Positions 6,395 to 13,993 of a stretch of DNA of 13,993 nt are shown one piece after another. A program made the position numbers and the translations under genes. Every line of letters begins with the position of its first letter. The first letter of the stretch is position 1. Source of the DNA: Candidatus Sivonenia alaskensis PMM_0068 (GTDB lineage Bacteria; Cyanobacteriota; Cyanobacteriia; Gloeobacterales; PMM-0068); contig CASBPW010000068.1 in NCBI GenBank assembly GCA_949127685.1, positions 1 to 13,993 of the forward strand, written 5' to 3'. The notes beneath the pieces were generated by a model that had not been told where the DNA came from, searched no databases, and saw nothing but the letters and a program-made list of their open reading frames with translations.

Positions 6395-6885
6395 AAAGCG
6401 AAATTTCTCTTCCCACTTGGATTACCCTATCGCGCCTTCTAGGGGTGCCCTTTATTCTTTATTTTTTGACCCTAGGAGATCCTAGCAGTCGGGTATGGGC
6501 TTGCGTGATCTTCTTATTGTGTGGGATGACCGACTGGTTGGATGGCTATCTTGCCCGCAAACTTAATCAAGTCACAGACCTTGGTAAAGTCTTAGATCCT
6601 CTGGTCGATAAGTTTTTGGTTTTTGCACCCCTATTGGTCCTGATCGAGCAAGGGCAAATTCCAGCCTGGGGCGTATTCATCATCCTGACGCGAGAATTGA
6701 CGATTGCCGGATGGCGCGTGAATCAAACAACGGTCATTGGAGCGAACATTTGGGGTAAAGCCAAAACCGTAGTGCAAATTGCTGCCATTGCCCTGCTGAT
6801 TTTGCAACTACCCTATGCCGTGGTTGCTTTCTGGATCTCAGTCCTGCTGACCGTAATCTCAGGTTTGATTTATCTTCTACCCTGA
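6391..6885 (+). CDS. pgsA: CDP-diacylglycerol-glycerol-3-phosphate 3-phosphatidyltransferase
   Basis: This membrane enzyme joins CDP-diacylglycerol and glycerol-3-phosphate to make phosphatidylglycerol phosphate, the precursor of phosphatidylglycerol, which cyanobacteria need for photosystems. The CDP-alcohol phosphotransferase motif D-G-x2-A-R-x8-G-x3-D-x3-D is perfect, from DGYLAR through GKVLDPLVD, with all metal-binding Asp residues. The protein has about 4-5 hydrophobic segments, and RELTIAGWR in the middle is typical of PgsA. I chose ATG 6391 (MKSEISLPTWITLSRLL), because family members begin with this helix; an upstream ATG at 6355 lies inside the Doc gene. At 164 residues it is slightly short at the C-terminus compared with the usual 175-185. 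The start overlaps the Doc stop (ATGA). The stop region overlaps the convergent DUF3084 gene by 9 bases. Confidence 0.93.
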   Translation: MKSEISLPTWITLSRLLGVPFILYFLTLGDPSSRVWACVIFLLCGMTDWLDGYLARKLNQVTDLGKVLDPLVDKFLVFAPLLVLIEQGQIPAWGVFIILTRELTIAGWRVNQTTVIGANIWGKAKTVVQIAAIALLILQLPYAVVAFWISVLLTVISGLIYLLP

Positions 6886-8211
6886 ACTACTAAATTGGCC
6901 AACTATTTTCCCATCCTGAATAACATTTAGGAATAGCTGCAAGGGCCCAGCGGTATAGATATCAGTGGAGGTCAAAGCTTGAACCATCACAGGTCCTTGC
7001 AGTTGGTGAATTTGCCCAATCATCTGGTCCACAGGCACGGCAGCGGTACCCACCTCTCCTTGATTATTGGTCAGGATGCCAGCTTTTCTCGCTTTACGAC
7101 TTGCATCTTCAAAAAGTTTCTGGAGTTGGGCTATCAGCTGCGCATCATCATCTTTTGGGTTCAGGACACGGGTAGCCATCACCACGCCCTTATCGAATAG
7201 ATGAAGATTGGGCAGTACTTTTCCCACCACCGGAGCGGGCTCACCAAGCAGGACGTTCTGGGCTACAAAGATCTGGAGGGCATGTTCCCCTGGTTTTTGG
7301 AGTTCTGTAACGAGCCGTTCGACTTCACTGTTGGTGATCAAGACGGCGCGCTGACCAAACTGATAGTAGGGTTGAGCTCCTCTTTTGCGGACTTCCATTT
7401 CCGTTTGGGAAAGAACTGAATCTAGCGCCTCTCTGAGACGCTTTGAGCCTAGCCCTCCCTGAATGCGGACAGCATACATCAGTTCTCCAGAGCGAAGAAT
7501 CACTGCTCCCTTGCGTAGAGCAGTATTGAGGACCACATTGCTCTGGGCCAGCGCCTTATTTTTTGTCTGGAGCAATGCGAGTTGACCTCCCAGTGTCTTA
7601 ATCTCTGTCTGTAACTTGGTGCGTTGATTTCCTAGCTGAGCAAGCTGTTTCTGGCTGTTATCGAGGCGCCCCTTTAGGGTACGTTCCTGATCTTTGAGCA
7701 CTACCAATTGTTGCTGAACCCCTGCATAGCTCTGTTTAGCTTTCTGGAGCTGTTCGTCAGCCGCCTTGAGTCTAGCCTGTGAAGCTTGGAGACTTTTCTG
7801 GGCTAATTGCTGCTTTTTCTGAGCTTCTAAACGTTGACGGTTAGAGGCTTCTGCCGCTCGTAGCGTTTCTTGCAGTTTGGCTTGAGCTTCTATCCGTTCG
7901 TCTTGAGCTGTTTTCAATTCTACTTGGACCTGCTGTTCCTGCTGTTTGGCAGTATTTAAATCACTCAAAACTTGGTCAATTTGAAACAGACCAACCCGGA
8001 CCTGGTCTGAAACCAACAGTAAGAGCCCTAAGGAGAGTCCTGAAATAGCCATTCCTGTAAAAACAGTCACCCAGACAGCGGTATCCTTAGGGCGCAGACC
8101 AAACAAACTCAGGCGAGCTTTGCCTATCTTGAAACCCAAGCGGTCACCCACAGCAGCGACCAGCCCTCCTATAAGAAGGACTGCCAAGATTACGAGAATG
8201 CCCCCTGTCAT
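6877..8211 (-). CDS. DUF3084 membrane coiled-coil protein
   Basis: This is a cyanobacterial-type DUF3084 protein of unknown function. I chose ATG 8211 (MTGGILVILAVLLIGGLVAA): it sits right behind a GAGGGGGAG Shine-Dalgarno, and the family begins this way. A longer frame from 8265 adds 18 unlikely residues. From ATG 8211 it has 444 residues: a first membrane helix at 3-21, the conserved GDRLGFKIGKARLSLFGLRP (22-41), a second membrane helix at about 45-67, a long Gln/Lys/Leu coiled coil (about 78-245), and the C-terminal globular part starting near AVILRSGELMYAVRIQGG. The topology suggests an inner-membrane anchored protein with a large coiled-coil body, perhaps structural, but this is inference. 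Its last 9 bases overlap the end of pgsA on the opposite strand. Confidence 0.9.
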   Translation of the reverse strand: MTGGILVILAVLLIGGLVAAVGDRLGFKIGKARLSLFGLRPKDTAVWVTVFTGMAISGLSLGLLLLVSDQVRVGLFQIDQVLSDLNTAKQQEQQVQVELKTAQDERIEAQAKLQETLRAAEASNRQRLEAQKKQQLAQKSLQASQARLKAADEQLQKAKQSYAGVQQQLVVLKDQERTLKGRLDNSQKQLAQLGNQRTKLQTEIKTLGGQLALLQTKNKALAQSNVVLNTALRKGAVILRSGELMYAVRIQGGLGSKRLREALDSVLSQTEMEVRKRGAQPYYQFGQRAVLITNSEVERLVTELQKPGEHALQIFVAQNVLLGEPAPVVGKVLPNLHLFDKGVVMATRVLNPKDDDAQLIAQLQKLFEDASRKARKAGILTNNQGEVGTAAVPVDQMIGQIHQLQGPVMVQALTSTDIYTAGPLQLFLNVIQDGKIVGQFSSSG

Positions 8212-8229
8212 CTCCCCCTCGCCACGACT

Positions 8230-8275
8230 GTCACCCAGTCTGGTGACTTTGCAGTAAACATGCACTCAAAGTCAC
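8230..8275. promoter_or_regulatory. Overlapping inverted repeats in the divergent intergenic region
   Basis: Two hairpins share one arm. GTCACC (8230-8235) pairs with GGTGAC (8242-8247). GTGACTTTG (8243-8251) pairs with CAAAGTCAC (8267-8275), extended inward by AGT/ACT after a one-base bulge. Both cannot form at once. They lie just upstream of the DUF3084 start (8211), in its probable 5' leader, and about 65 bases before the divergent methyltransferase gene. They could be a repressor site or an attenuator-like switch. Confidence 0.4.
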
Positions 8276-8290
8276 TGTAATACTATCATC

Positions 8291-8320
8291 ATGACTGACT
8301 CTGCCTTCAGTCGTTATCAT
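8291..8320 (+). promoter_or_regulatory. Promoter candidate and small hairpin before the methyltransferase gene
   Basis: ATGACT (8291-8296) and TATCAT (8315-8320) are separated by 18 bases and can be read as a modest sigma-70-type promoter, ending 17 bases before the ATG at 8338. GACTGA (8293-8298) pairs with TCAGTC (8307-8312) between the two boxes, a possible operator. Confidence 0.3.
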
Positions 8321-8337
8321 ACGGATAGTGTCATTTC

Positions 8338-8991
8338 ATGGAGCCTATGCTTTCTTCCCGAGAAACCCAAAAAGTAGACTTAACCGATGACCAGCTTTTC
8401 TACGAAGTGCCCCGGCTGGTCTACCACATTGATGAATCTTTTGTCGCTAAGCTTCAAGGTCTTCTAGAGAAGCTTTTACCTCCTCAAGCAGAAATTTTGG
8501 ACCTGATGAGTAGTTGGGTTTCTCACTTACCACAAGGCTACCAGCCTAAGCGGGTGGTAGGGCATGGCATGAATAAGGTGGAACTTTCACAAAATCCCGT
8601 TCTCAGTCACTACTTTGTCCAGAATTTAAATGAAACTCCCCAGCTTCCGCTGGAGGATGAAAGTTTTGATGTTGTTCTAAACACCGTTTCTATTCAATAT
8701 CTACAACGGCCGGTGGAAGTTTTCCAAGAGGTTCACAGAATCCTAAAACCAGGTGGCTTAGTGGTAATTAGTTTTTCTAATCGAATGTTTCCGACCAAAG
8801 CTATTCAAGCATGGTCTGCCCGTAGCGATAATGAACGGCTGGAACTCGTGATTCGCTATATTCAAACGGCTGGAGGCTTCGAAAATATTCAAATCCATGC
8901 CCAGGCAGACCCGACCCCAATTGCTTGGTGGCAAGCTTGGAGCCAAAGGGAAGACCCCTTCTATGCGGTCGTTGCCTACAAAAGTAGGTGA
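8338..8991 (+). CDS. Class I SAM-dependent methyltransferase, cyanobacterial 'LDLMSSW' type
   Basis: The 217-residue protein is a small soluble Methyltransf_11-type enzyme with unknown substrate. Seen in order: FYEVPRLVYHIDESFVAKL (21-39), typical of this subfamily; motif I in an unusual form, ILDLMSSWVSHLP (53-65), where most methyltransferases have a glycine-rich loop; VVGHGMNKVEL (73-83); LPLEDESFDVVLNTVSIQYL (103-122); and RILKPGGLVVISFSNRMFPT (134-153), the conserved beta-strand region. The subfamily is recalled from cyanobacteria and plants. ATG 8338 gives the usual length; ATG at codon 4 is an alternative. It stands alone between the DUF3084 gene (divergent) and rpoC1, 329 bases upstream of rpoC1 on the same strand. 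Confidence 0.88.
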   Translation: MEPMLSSRETQKVDLTDDQLFYEVPRLVYHIDESFVAKLQGLLEKLLPPQAEILDLMSSWVSHLPQGYQPKRVVGHGMNKVELSQNPVLSHYFVQNLNETPQLPLEDESFDVVLNTVSIQYLQRPVEVFQEVHRILKPGGLVVISFSNRMFPTKAIQAWSARSDNERLELVIRYIQTAGGFENIQIHAQADPTPIAWWQAWSQREDPFYAVVAYKSR

Positions 8992-9019
8992 TCTGAGATT
9001 TGTCAATAGTACAGATCAC
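8988..9019 (+). terminator. Hairpin over the methyltransferase stop codon
   Basis: GTGATCTG (8988-8995) pairs perfectly over 8 bases with CAGATCAC (9012-9019), with a 16-base loop. The stop codon TGA (8989-8991) is in the 5' arm. No T-run follows, so termination would be weak. The loop holds the TTGTCA proposed as the -35 box for rpoC1, so it might instead be a protein-binding palindrome. Confidence 0.35.
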
Positions 9020-9047
9020 GCAGTATGATGTTAATTCGATATATAAT
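9000..9047 (+). promoter_or_regulatory. Promoter candidates for rpoC1-rpoC2
   Basis: TTGTCA (9000-9005) and TATGAT (9024-9029) with an 18-base spacer make the best sigma-70-type promoter in the gap before rpoC1. A perfect TATAAT follows at 9042-9047, without a clear -35. Either would give a leader of about 270-285 bases before the ATG at 9321. Apart from this, the two hairpins listed separately and the SD of rpoC1, I see nothing in 8992-9320: no tRNA, no ORF worth calling. Confidence 0.4.
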
Positions 9048-9181
9048 ACCAATCCGCGTGAGCTGGTTTCGTAGGGACGGTCTACCTAGATATGAATTCG
9101 CTGAGTTCTTGGACATTCGCCCAGGCTTTTGCTTGTCTTTTAGTATTCACGATAGGCTCTCCATCATATTTTGACCAGTAG

Positions 9182-9232
9182 CACTGATGTGTCTGGGCCT
9201 AAGATTTCTAGGTCTGTGCAATGACATCAGTG
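9182..9232 (+). ncRNA. Two-level stem-loop in the rpoC1 leader
   Basis: CACTGATGT (9182-9190) pairs perfectly with ACATCAGTG (9224-9232), and a G-U and an A-U pair extend it outward. Inside, GGCCTA (9196-9201) pairs with TAGGTC (9209-9214), one G-U, around a 7-base loop. The whole is a stem, an internal loop and an upper stem, ending 88 bases before the rpoC1 start. No T-run follows, so it is not a plain terminator. It may be a regulatory leader structure; this is inferred from base pairing only. Confidence 0.4.
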
Positions 9233-9320
9233 TTCTTGTCGTGTACTTTCGCCTTCGAGCTTCGATAAACAGGCATTACGTACGGTTTAACAGGTTCATC
9301 AATAAGGAGCAAGCCCTGTC

Positions 9321-11153
9321 ATGGCTAAATTGGAACAACGGTTTGACTACATCAAGATTGCGATTGCTTCCCCTGAGAGGGTGATGGTATGGGGGCAACG
9401 CACCCTGCCCAATGGCCAATTGGTAGGAGAAGTAACCAAACCCGAAACCATTAACTATCGAACCCTCAAGCCAGAGATGGATGGGTTGTTCTGTGAACGC
9501 ATTTTTGGTCCTTCCAAAGACTGGGAATGCTATTGCGGTAAGTACAAGCGGGTGCGCCATCGGGGGATCGTCTGTGAGCGATGCGGCGTGGAAGTCACCG
9601 AGTCCAGGGTCCGTCGTCACCGCATGGGCTTCATCAAGCTTGCTGCCCCTGTTACTCATGTCTGGTATCTGAAAGGCATTCCTTCCTACATCGCTATTCT
9701 GTTGGATATGCCCCTCCGGGACGTAGAGCAAATTGTTTACTTTAATGCCTATGTAGTCCTAAATCCTGGCAATGTAGACAATCTGACCTACAAGCAAATC
9801 CTGACGGAAGACCAGTACTTGGAGATTGAAGAGCAACGCTGGACCGAAGATTCTCCGCTTGAGATGGAAGATGATTGGGCGGGTATCGGTGCCGAAGCGA
9901 TTCAACGTTTGATGCAGGACCTAGACCTGGAAAAAGAGACAGAAACTCTGCGCGAAGAATTGGCTACCGCTAAGGGTCAGAAGCGGGCCAAACTGATCAA
10001 GCGCCTCCGGGTCATGGACAACTTTATCGCCACGGGATCTAAACCTGAATGGATGGTCTTAGAAGCTATTCCTGTCATCCCTCCGGACCTGAGACCGATG
10101 GTCCAGTTAGATGGTGGCCGTTTTGCCACCTCTGACCTCAATGACCTCTATCGGCGGGTGATCAACCGGAACAATCGTCTAGGTAGACTCCTCGAAATTC
10201 TGGCTCCTGAAATCATTGTCCGGAACGAAAAGCGGATGCTTCAGGAAGCGGTGGATGCCCTGATTGATAACGGTCGTCGTGGGCGTACGGTGGTTGGCGC
10301 CAATAATCGTCCTTTGAAGTCTCTGTCTGACATCATCGAAGGGAAACAGGGACGTTTCCGTCAAAACCTCTTAGGTAAGCGGGTTGACTACTCTGGCCGT
10401 TCGGTTATTGTCGTCGGTCCTAAGCTCAAGATTCACCAATGCGGTTTGCCCAAGGAAATGGCGATCGAGCTGTTTCAGCCCTTCGTTATCCATAAATTGA
10501 TCCAGCGCAGCTTGGTGAACAACATCAAGGCCGCTAAGAAGATGATTCAGCGTAATGACCCAAGAATATGGGATGTGTTGGAAGAGGTAATCACGGGCCA
10601 TCCGGTCCTCCTAAACCGCGCGCCTACATTGCACCGTCTGGGTATTCAAGCCTTTGAACCGATTCTGGTCAGTGGCCGAGCCATTCAGTTGCACCCTCTA
10701 GTTTGCACCGCCTTCAACGCTGACTTTGACGGGGACCAAATGGCGGTCCATGTGCCTTTGAGCCTAGAAGCACAGACAGAAGCCCGTATGTTGATGTTGG
10801 CTTCTAACAATGTCTTGAGTCCGGCTACGGGTAGGCCGATTATCACGCCAACGCAAGATATGGTCCTCGGTTGTTTCTATCTAACCGTAGAAAATCCTGA
10901 TGCTCATCGTGGAGAAGGAAAACACTTCTCTAGTCCCGAAGATGCCATCATCGCCTATGAGCAAGGATTTATAGATATCCATGCCAAGGTCTGGGTTCGC
11001 TACGACGGTCCGGTAGATACAGAGAATCCTGCTGAAGATCTCCGTCAGCGAATCGATGAGGAAGGCAACCTCGTTTCCCAGCATCTGCGTACTACCGTCG
11101 GTCGCATCATCTTTAACCAAGTAGTCCAAAACACCTTGCAAGTAGTGGTTTAG
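9321..11153 (+). CDS. rpoC1: RNA polymerase beta-prime subunit, N-terminal part (gamma subunit)
   Basis: In cyanobacteria and plastids beta-prime is split; RpoC1 carries the clamp start and the catalytic Mg site. The 610-residue protein (usual about 620-625) has the zinc ribbon with C70, C72, C85 and C88, the same numbers as in E. coli RpoC. It has the rudder/switch region [20 protein letters not shown] and the catalytic loop NADFDGDQM at 466-474, with D468, D470 and D472 all present. The start ATG 9321 follows AAGGAG (9304-9309) by 11 bases and gives the standard [19 protein letters not shown]. It is intact and essential. Unusually, rpoB is not directly upstream; a methyltransferase gene and a 329-base gap are there. 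rpoC2 follows after 37 bases, so the two are an operon. Confidence 0.98.
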   Translation: MAKLEQRFDYIKIAIASPERVMVWGQRTLPNGQLVGEVTKPETINYRTLKPEMDGLFCERIFGPSKDWECYCGKYKRVRHRGIVCERCGVEVTESRVRRHRMGFIKLAAPVTHVWYLKGIPSYIAILLDMPLRDVEQIVYFNAYVVLNPGNVDNLTYKQILTEDQYLEIEEQRWTEDSPLEMEDDWAGIGAEAIQRLMQDLDLEKETETLREELATAKGQKRAKLIKRLRVMDNFIATGSKPEWMVLEAIPVIPPDLRPMVQLDGGRFATSDLNDLYRRVINRNNRLGRLLEILAPEIIVRNEKRMLQEAVDALIDNGRRGRTVVGANNRPLKSLSDIIEGKQGRFRQNLLGKRVDYSGRSVIVVGPKLKIHQCGLPKEMAIELFQPFVIHKLIQRSLVNNIKAAKKMIQRNDPRIWDVLEEVITGHPVLLNRAPTLHRLGIQAFEPILVSGRAIQLHPLVCTAFNADFDGDQMAVHVPLSLEAQTEARMLMLASNNVLSPATGRPIITPTQDMVLGCFYLTVENPDAHRGEGKHFSSPEDAIIAYEQGFIDIHAKVWVRYDGPVDTENPAEDLRQRIDEEGNLVSQHLRTTVGRIIFNQVVQNTLQVVV

Positions 11154-11190
11154 TCTGCTTCCCCTATCTACGTAATCTACGGAGAAAACC

Positions 11191-13993
11191 ATGACCGTAT
11201 TTGATCAGAGTGAGCCGCGCCCTTCCAAACCGGGCGCGATCCGTCCACAGTTTATTAACCGCAAAGTAGACAAAAAGAGTCTTGGCAAGCTGATCGCTTG
11301 GTCTTTTACCACCCATGGCACAGCCCGTACGGCAACCTTGGCAGACCGTTTGAAAGACTTAGGCTTCCGCTATGCCACGAAGGCTGGGGTTTCCATCTCT
11401 GTAGAAGACTTGGAAGTTCCGAAAGAGAAAAAAGCGATTCTAGAGCGGGCCGAACTGGAAATTGAACGAGCTGAAGAGCGCTATACGCGCGGCGAAATTA
11501 CTCAAATTGAGCGCTATCAGAAGGTTATCGATACCTGGGCCGGGGCGACGGAAGAACTTACCCAAAACGTAAAAGAGAACTTCCAGAACATCAATCCTTT
11601 GAATCCCGTCGGCATGATGGCTTTCTCCGGAGCACGGGGTAACCTCTCTCAGGTTCGTCAGTTGGTAGGAATGCGTGGTCTGATGGCCGATCCGCAAGGG
11701 GAAATTATTGACCAACCGATTAAAACCAACTTCCGCGAAGGCCTGAATGTCACGGAGTACATCATCTCTAGTTACGGAGCCCGTAAGGGTCTGGTTGACA
11801 CGGCCCTCCGTACAGCTGACTCTGGGTATCTCACGCGTCGTCTGGTAGACGTTTCCCAGGACGTGATTGTTCGGGAAGAAGACTGTTTCACGGATCGGGG
11901 ACTGGAAGTTACCCCCCTGAAAGATGGCGACCGGGTCGTCATGGCTGTCTCAGAGAGGATTTTGGGACGGACTTTAGCCCGTGATCTCATAGACCCTAAA
12001 ACCGGTGAAGTGATTGCAACCCGCAATACAATCTTCGATCAAGACCTGATTGATCGGGTGGAAAAACTCAACTTTGAGTCGATGTGGGTGCGTTCTCCTC
12101 TGACCTGCGAAGCTAACCGTTCGGTGTGCCGTCTCTGCTACGGATGGTCTTTGGCTCACTGTAAGCTGGTAGACATTGGGGAAGCGGTAGGTATTATAGC
12201 GGCCCAGTCTATTGGGGAGCCCGGTACCCAGTTAACGATGCGGACCTTCCACACGGGAGGGGTGTTCTCCGGGGAAATCGCTCAAGTCTTGAAGGCTCCA
12301 TTTGCTGGAAAAGTTAAGTATTCCAAGGCCCTGCGTTTCCGTCCTTTCCGTACCCGTCACGGAGATGAAGCGCTTCAGGTCGAGCAACTTGGGACCATGA
12401 CGATCGAAGGGTCAGGCAACCGCAAGCAGGCCGTTGAGTTTAACCAGGGCTCTACTATTTATGTGCGTGATGGAGAAGTGGTAGTTGAGGGGCAGATGAT
12501 TGGAGAGGTCGCTGCTGCGAGTAAGACCTCGCGTAAAACGACAGAAAAAGCAACCAAAGAAGTCGCCTCGGATATTGCCGGACAAGTGCAGTTTGCAGAT
12601 CTAACGGCTGAAATCAAAACGGACCGTCAAGGCAACGAGACCAGCTATGCTTCTCGCTCCGGTCTTCTGTGGGTACTTTCCGGCGAGGTCTATAACCTTC
12701 CGCCTGGGGCAGAAGGTCTGGTTAAGAATGGAGACCGCATTACAGAAGGCGGGGTGATCGCGCGCAACCGTCTAGCCAGTGAACGGGGTGGACAGGTCCG
12801 GCTCAAAGACCGAGAAACCAAGGGTGGCCGAGAGGTAGAGATTATCACCGCTTCGGTCTTACTCGATCAAGCGGCGGTTCGTGAAGAGCACTCTCAGGGA
12901 AGAGAACACTATTCCTTGATTGCCCCCAATGGTCAGCTATTTACGCTGAAGGCTGTTCCTGGTAACAAGGTGAACAATCACCAAACCGTTGCAGAACTGG
13001 TGGACGAGCGCTACCGTACCCGTATGGGAGGTTTGGTCCGTTATGCCGCAGGTTTAGAAGTCTCCAAGACCAGTCGGGCCAAACAAGGCTATGAGGTGGT
13101 CCATGGCGGTACCCTCCTTTGGATCCCAGAAGAAACCCGGGAAGTGAACAAAGACATCTCGCTTTTGGAAGTGGAAGATGGTCAATTCGTAGAAGCTGGG
13201 ACTACGGTAGTCAAAGACATCGTTTGCCAATCTTCGGGAATTGTTTACATCAGTCAGCGGAACGACATTCTCCGTGAGATCTCGATCAAACCTGGAGACT
13301 TGCATCTTCTAGAGAGTCCCAGCGATTTGAAATTCGCTACAGAAACCCTGATCCAACCAGGGACCGAAGTTCTGCCTGGTGTGATTGTCAATGACCTGCG
13401 CTACTTGGAAATCATTGAGACCCCAGAAGGCACTGCTGCTCTATTGCGCCCTGTGGTGGAATACCAAATTGCCAATGAGCCTGATGCTCCTAGTCAAGAG
13501 ACCGAATCTCAAGAAGGGTTGAGTATTCGTCTGAAAGGGGTCCAACGCTTGGCCCTCAAAGATGGAGAGCGTATTAAGTCGGTAGATGGGGTGGATTTGG
13601 TCAAGACCCAGTTGGTCCTTGAAATTGCGGATGGGTCCTCTACTTCTCACCAACTTTCAGCCGACATTGAGCTCTTGCCAGATCCTCAAGACGCAGACAT
13701 CCTCAGACTCCAACTGGTGATTTTGGAAACCCTGTTGGTCCGTCGAGATGTCAGTGCAGATCTGGTCCAGGGCCAGACCCAAACCAAGATCTTGGTCAAA
13801 GATGGGGACATGATTGCTCCTGGGGCTGAGGTAGCGAGTACAGAAATCCAGGCCAAGCACACCGGAATCGTCCAAGGTATCTCCAAGATTGGTGAAAATG
13901 TTCGCCGACTTCTGATTGTTACCGATGAGGATATAACTGAAGTTCCGGTCAAGAATCCCACCGTGAAAGTGGGCGACCTCCTGCGTTCTGAGG
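11191..13993 (+). CDS. rpoC2: RNA polymerase beta-prime subunit, C-terminal part (partial, runs off window)
   Basis: The frame is open from ATG 11191 to the last base, 934 codons, after a GGAG (11181-11184). The N-terminus is [19 protein letters not shown]. The second zinc site has C232, C306, C313 and C316, with the same spacings (74, 7, 3) as C814, C888, C895 and C898 of E. coli. The trigger-loop helix [20 protein letters not shown] begins at about residue 335. After it comes the long cyanobacterial insertion SI3, starting near [20 protein letters not shown] and filling the rest of the window with beta-rich sandwich-barrel repeats. The end of SI3 and the C-terminal part lie outside. With rpoC1 it builds the core enzyme. 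I see no frameshift. Confidence 0.98.
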   Translation, partial: MTVFDQSEPRPSKPGAIRPQFINRKVDKKSLGKLIAWSFTTHGTARTATLADRLKDLGFRYATKAGVSISVEDLEVPKEKKAILERAELEIERAEERYTRGEITQIERYQKVIDTWAGATEELTQNVKENFQNINPLNPVGMMAFSGARGNLSQVRQLVGMRGLMADPQGEIIDQPIKTNFREGLNVTEYIISSYGARKGLVDTALRTADSGYLTRRLVDVSQDVIVREEDCFTDRGLEVTPLKDGDRVVMAVSERILGRTLARDLIDPKTGEVIATRNTIFDQDLIDRVEKLNFESMWVRSPLTCEANRSVCRLCYGWSLAHCKLVDIGEAVGIIAAQSIGEPGTQLTMRTFHTGGVFSGEIAQVLKAPFAGKVKYSKALRFRPFRTRHGDEALQVEQLGTMTIEGSGNRKQAVEFNQGSTIYVRDGEVVVEGQMIGEVAAASKTSRKTTEKATKEVASDIAGQVQFADLTAEIKTDRQGNETSYASRSGLLWVLSGEVYNLPPGAEGLVKNGDRITEGGVIARNRLASERGGQVRLKDRETKGGREVEIITASVLLDQAAVREEHSQGREHYSLIAPNGQLFTLKAVPGNKVNNHQTVAELVDERYRTRMGGLVRYAAGLEVSKTSRAKQGYEVVHGGTLLWIPEETREVNKDISLLEVEDGQFVEAGTTVVKDIVCQSSGIVYISQRNDILREISIKPGDLHLLESPSDLKFATETLIQPGTEVLPGVIVNDLRYLEIIETPEGTAALLRPVVEYQIANEPDAPSQETESQEGLSIRLKGVQRLALKDGERIKSVDGVDLVKTQLVLEIADGSSTSHQLSADIELLPDPQDADILRLQLVILETLLVRRDVSADLVQGQTQTKILVKDGDMIAPGAEVASTEIQAKHTGIVQGISKIGENVRRLLIVTDEDITEVPVKNPTVKVGDLLRSE

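Noticed and set aside
8212..8265. 18-residue N-terminal extension of the DUF3084 protein
   Set aside because: The family starts at the membrane helix, and ATG 8211 has a strong adjacent Shine-Dalgarno; the extension also covers the inverted repeats.
9042..9100. Possible mobile-element end around TATAATACCAATC
   Set aside because: Only 4-base inverted matches are visible, with no second copy, target duplication or transposase.
9187..9384. 65-codon plus-strand ORF across the rpoC1 start
   Set aside because: It overlaps the leader stem-loop and the first codons of rpoC1 in another frame, and has no Shine-Dalgarno.
9276..9731. 151-codon minus-strand ORF
   Set aside because: It is antisense to the start and zinc ribbon of rpoC1, which is certain; no motif or ribosome site supports it.

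Overview
The window comes from a cyanobacterium. The strongest sign is the split RNA polymerase beta-prime subunit: a separate rpoC1 (9321-11153) is followed by rpoC2 (from 11191, running off the right edge), and rpoC2 enters the large insertion typical of cyanobacterial beta-prime. A cyAbrB-type regulator, a DUF3084 coiled-coil membrane protein, a class I photolyase and a cyanobacterial-type 'LDLMSSW' methyltransferase agree with this. I could not name the genus. I saw no HIP1 octamer, tRNA, rRNA, CRISPR array or insertion sequence.

Layout, left to right. (1) 1-1013, minus: 5' part of a THUMP-domain RNA methyltransferase, cut by the window edge. (2) 1103-1500: a 56-residue very basic small protein whose last codons lie in an intrinsic terminator, then a second very short ORF of doubtful status and a long hairpin with a T-run. 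(3) 1503-2381, plus: an exported Pro/Gln/Met-rich protein with a weak VirB10/TrbI-like core. (4) 2544-5438, minus: a circularly permuted ATP-grasp protein downstream of a DNA photolyase. (5) 5520-6885, plus: three genes joined by 4-base start/stop overlaps: a cyAbrB-like DNA-binding protein with an extra C-terminal helix, a Doc (death-on-curing) toxin-like protein, and the phospholipid gene pgsA. (6) 6877-8211, minus: a DUF3084 protein that overlaps the end of pgsA tail to tail. (7) 8338-8991, plus: a methyltransferase of unknown target. (8) 8992-9320: a gene-free leader with a promoter candidate and a branched stem-loop. (9) rpoC1 and rpoC2.

The most interesting part is region 5. A DNA-binding domain of the cyanobacterial AbrB type appears to act as the antitoxin of a Doc toxin. 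Its C-terminal extension looks like a toxin-neutralising helix, and the pair is translationally locked to pgsA, which is normally essential. An inverted repeat at the promoter could be the autoregulatory operator. Second in interest is the arrangement before rpoC1: rpoB, its usual partner, is not immediately upstream, and rpoC1 has its own long, structured leader.

All function assignments rest on reading the translated sequence and recalling family motifs. No database search was run.
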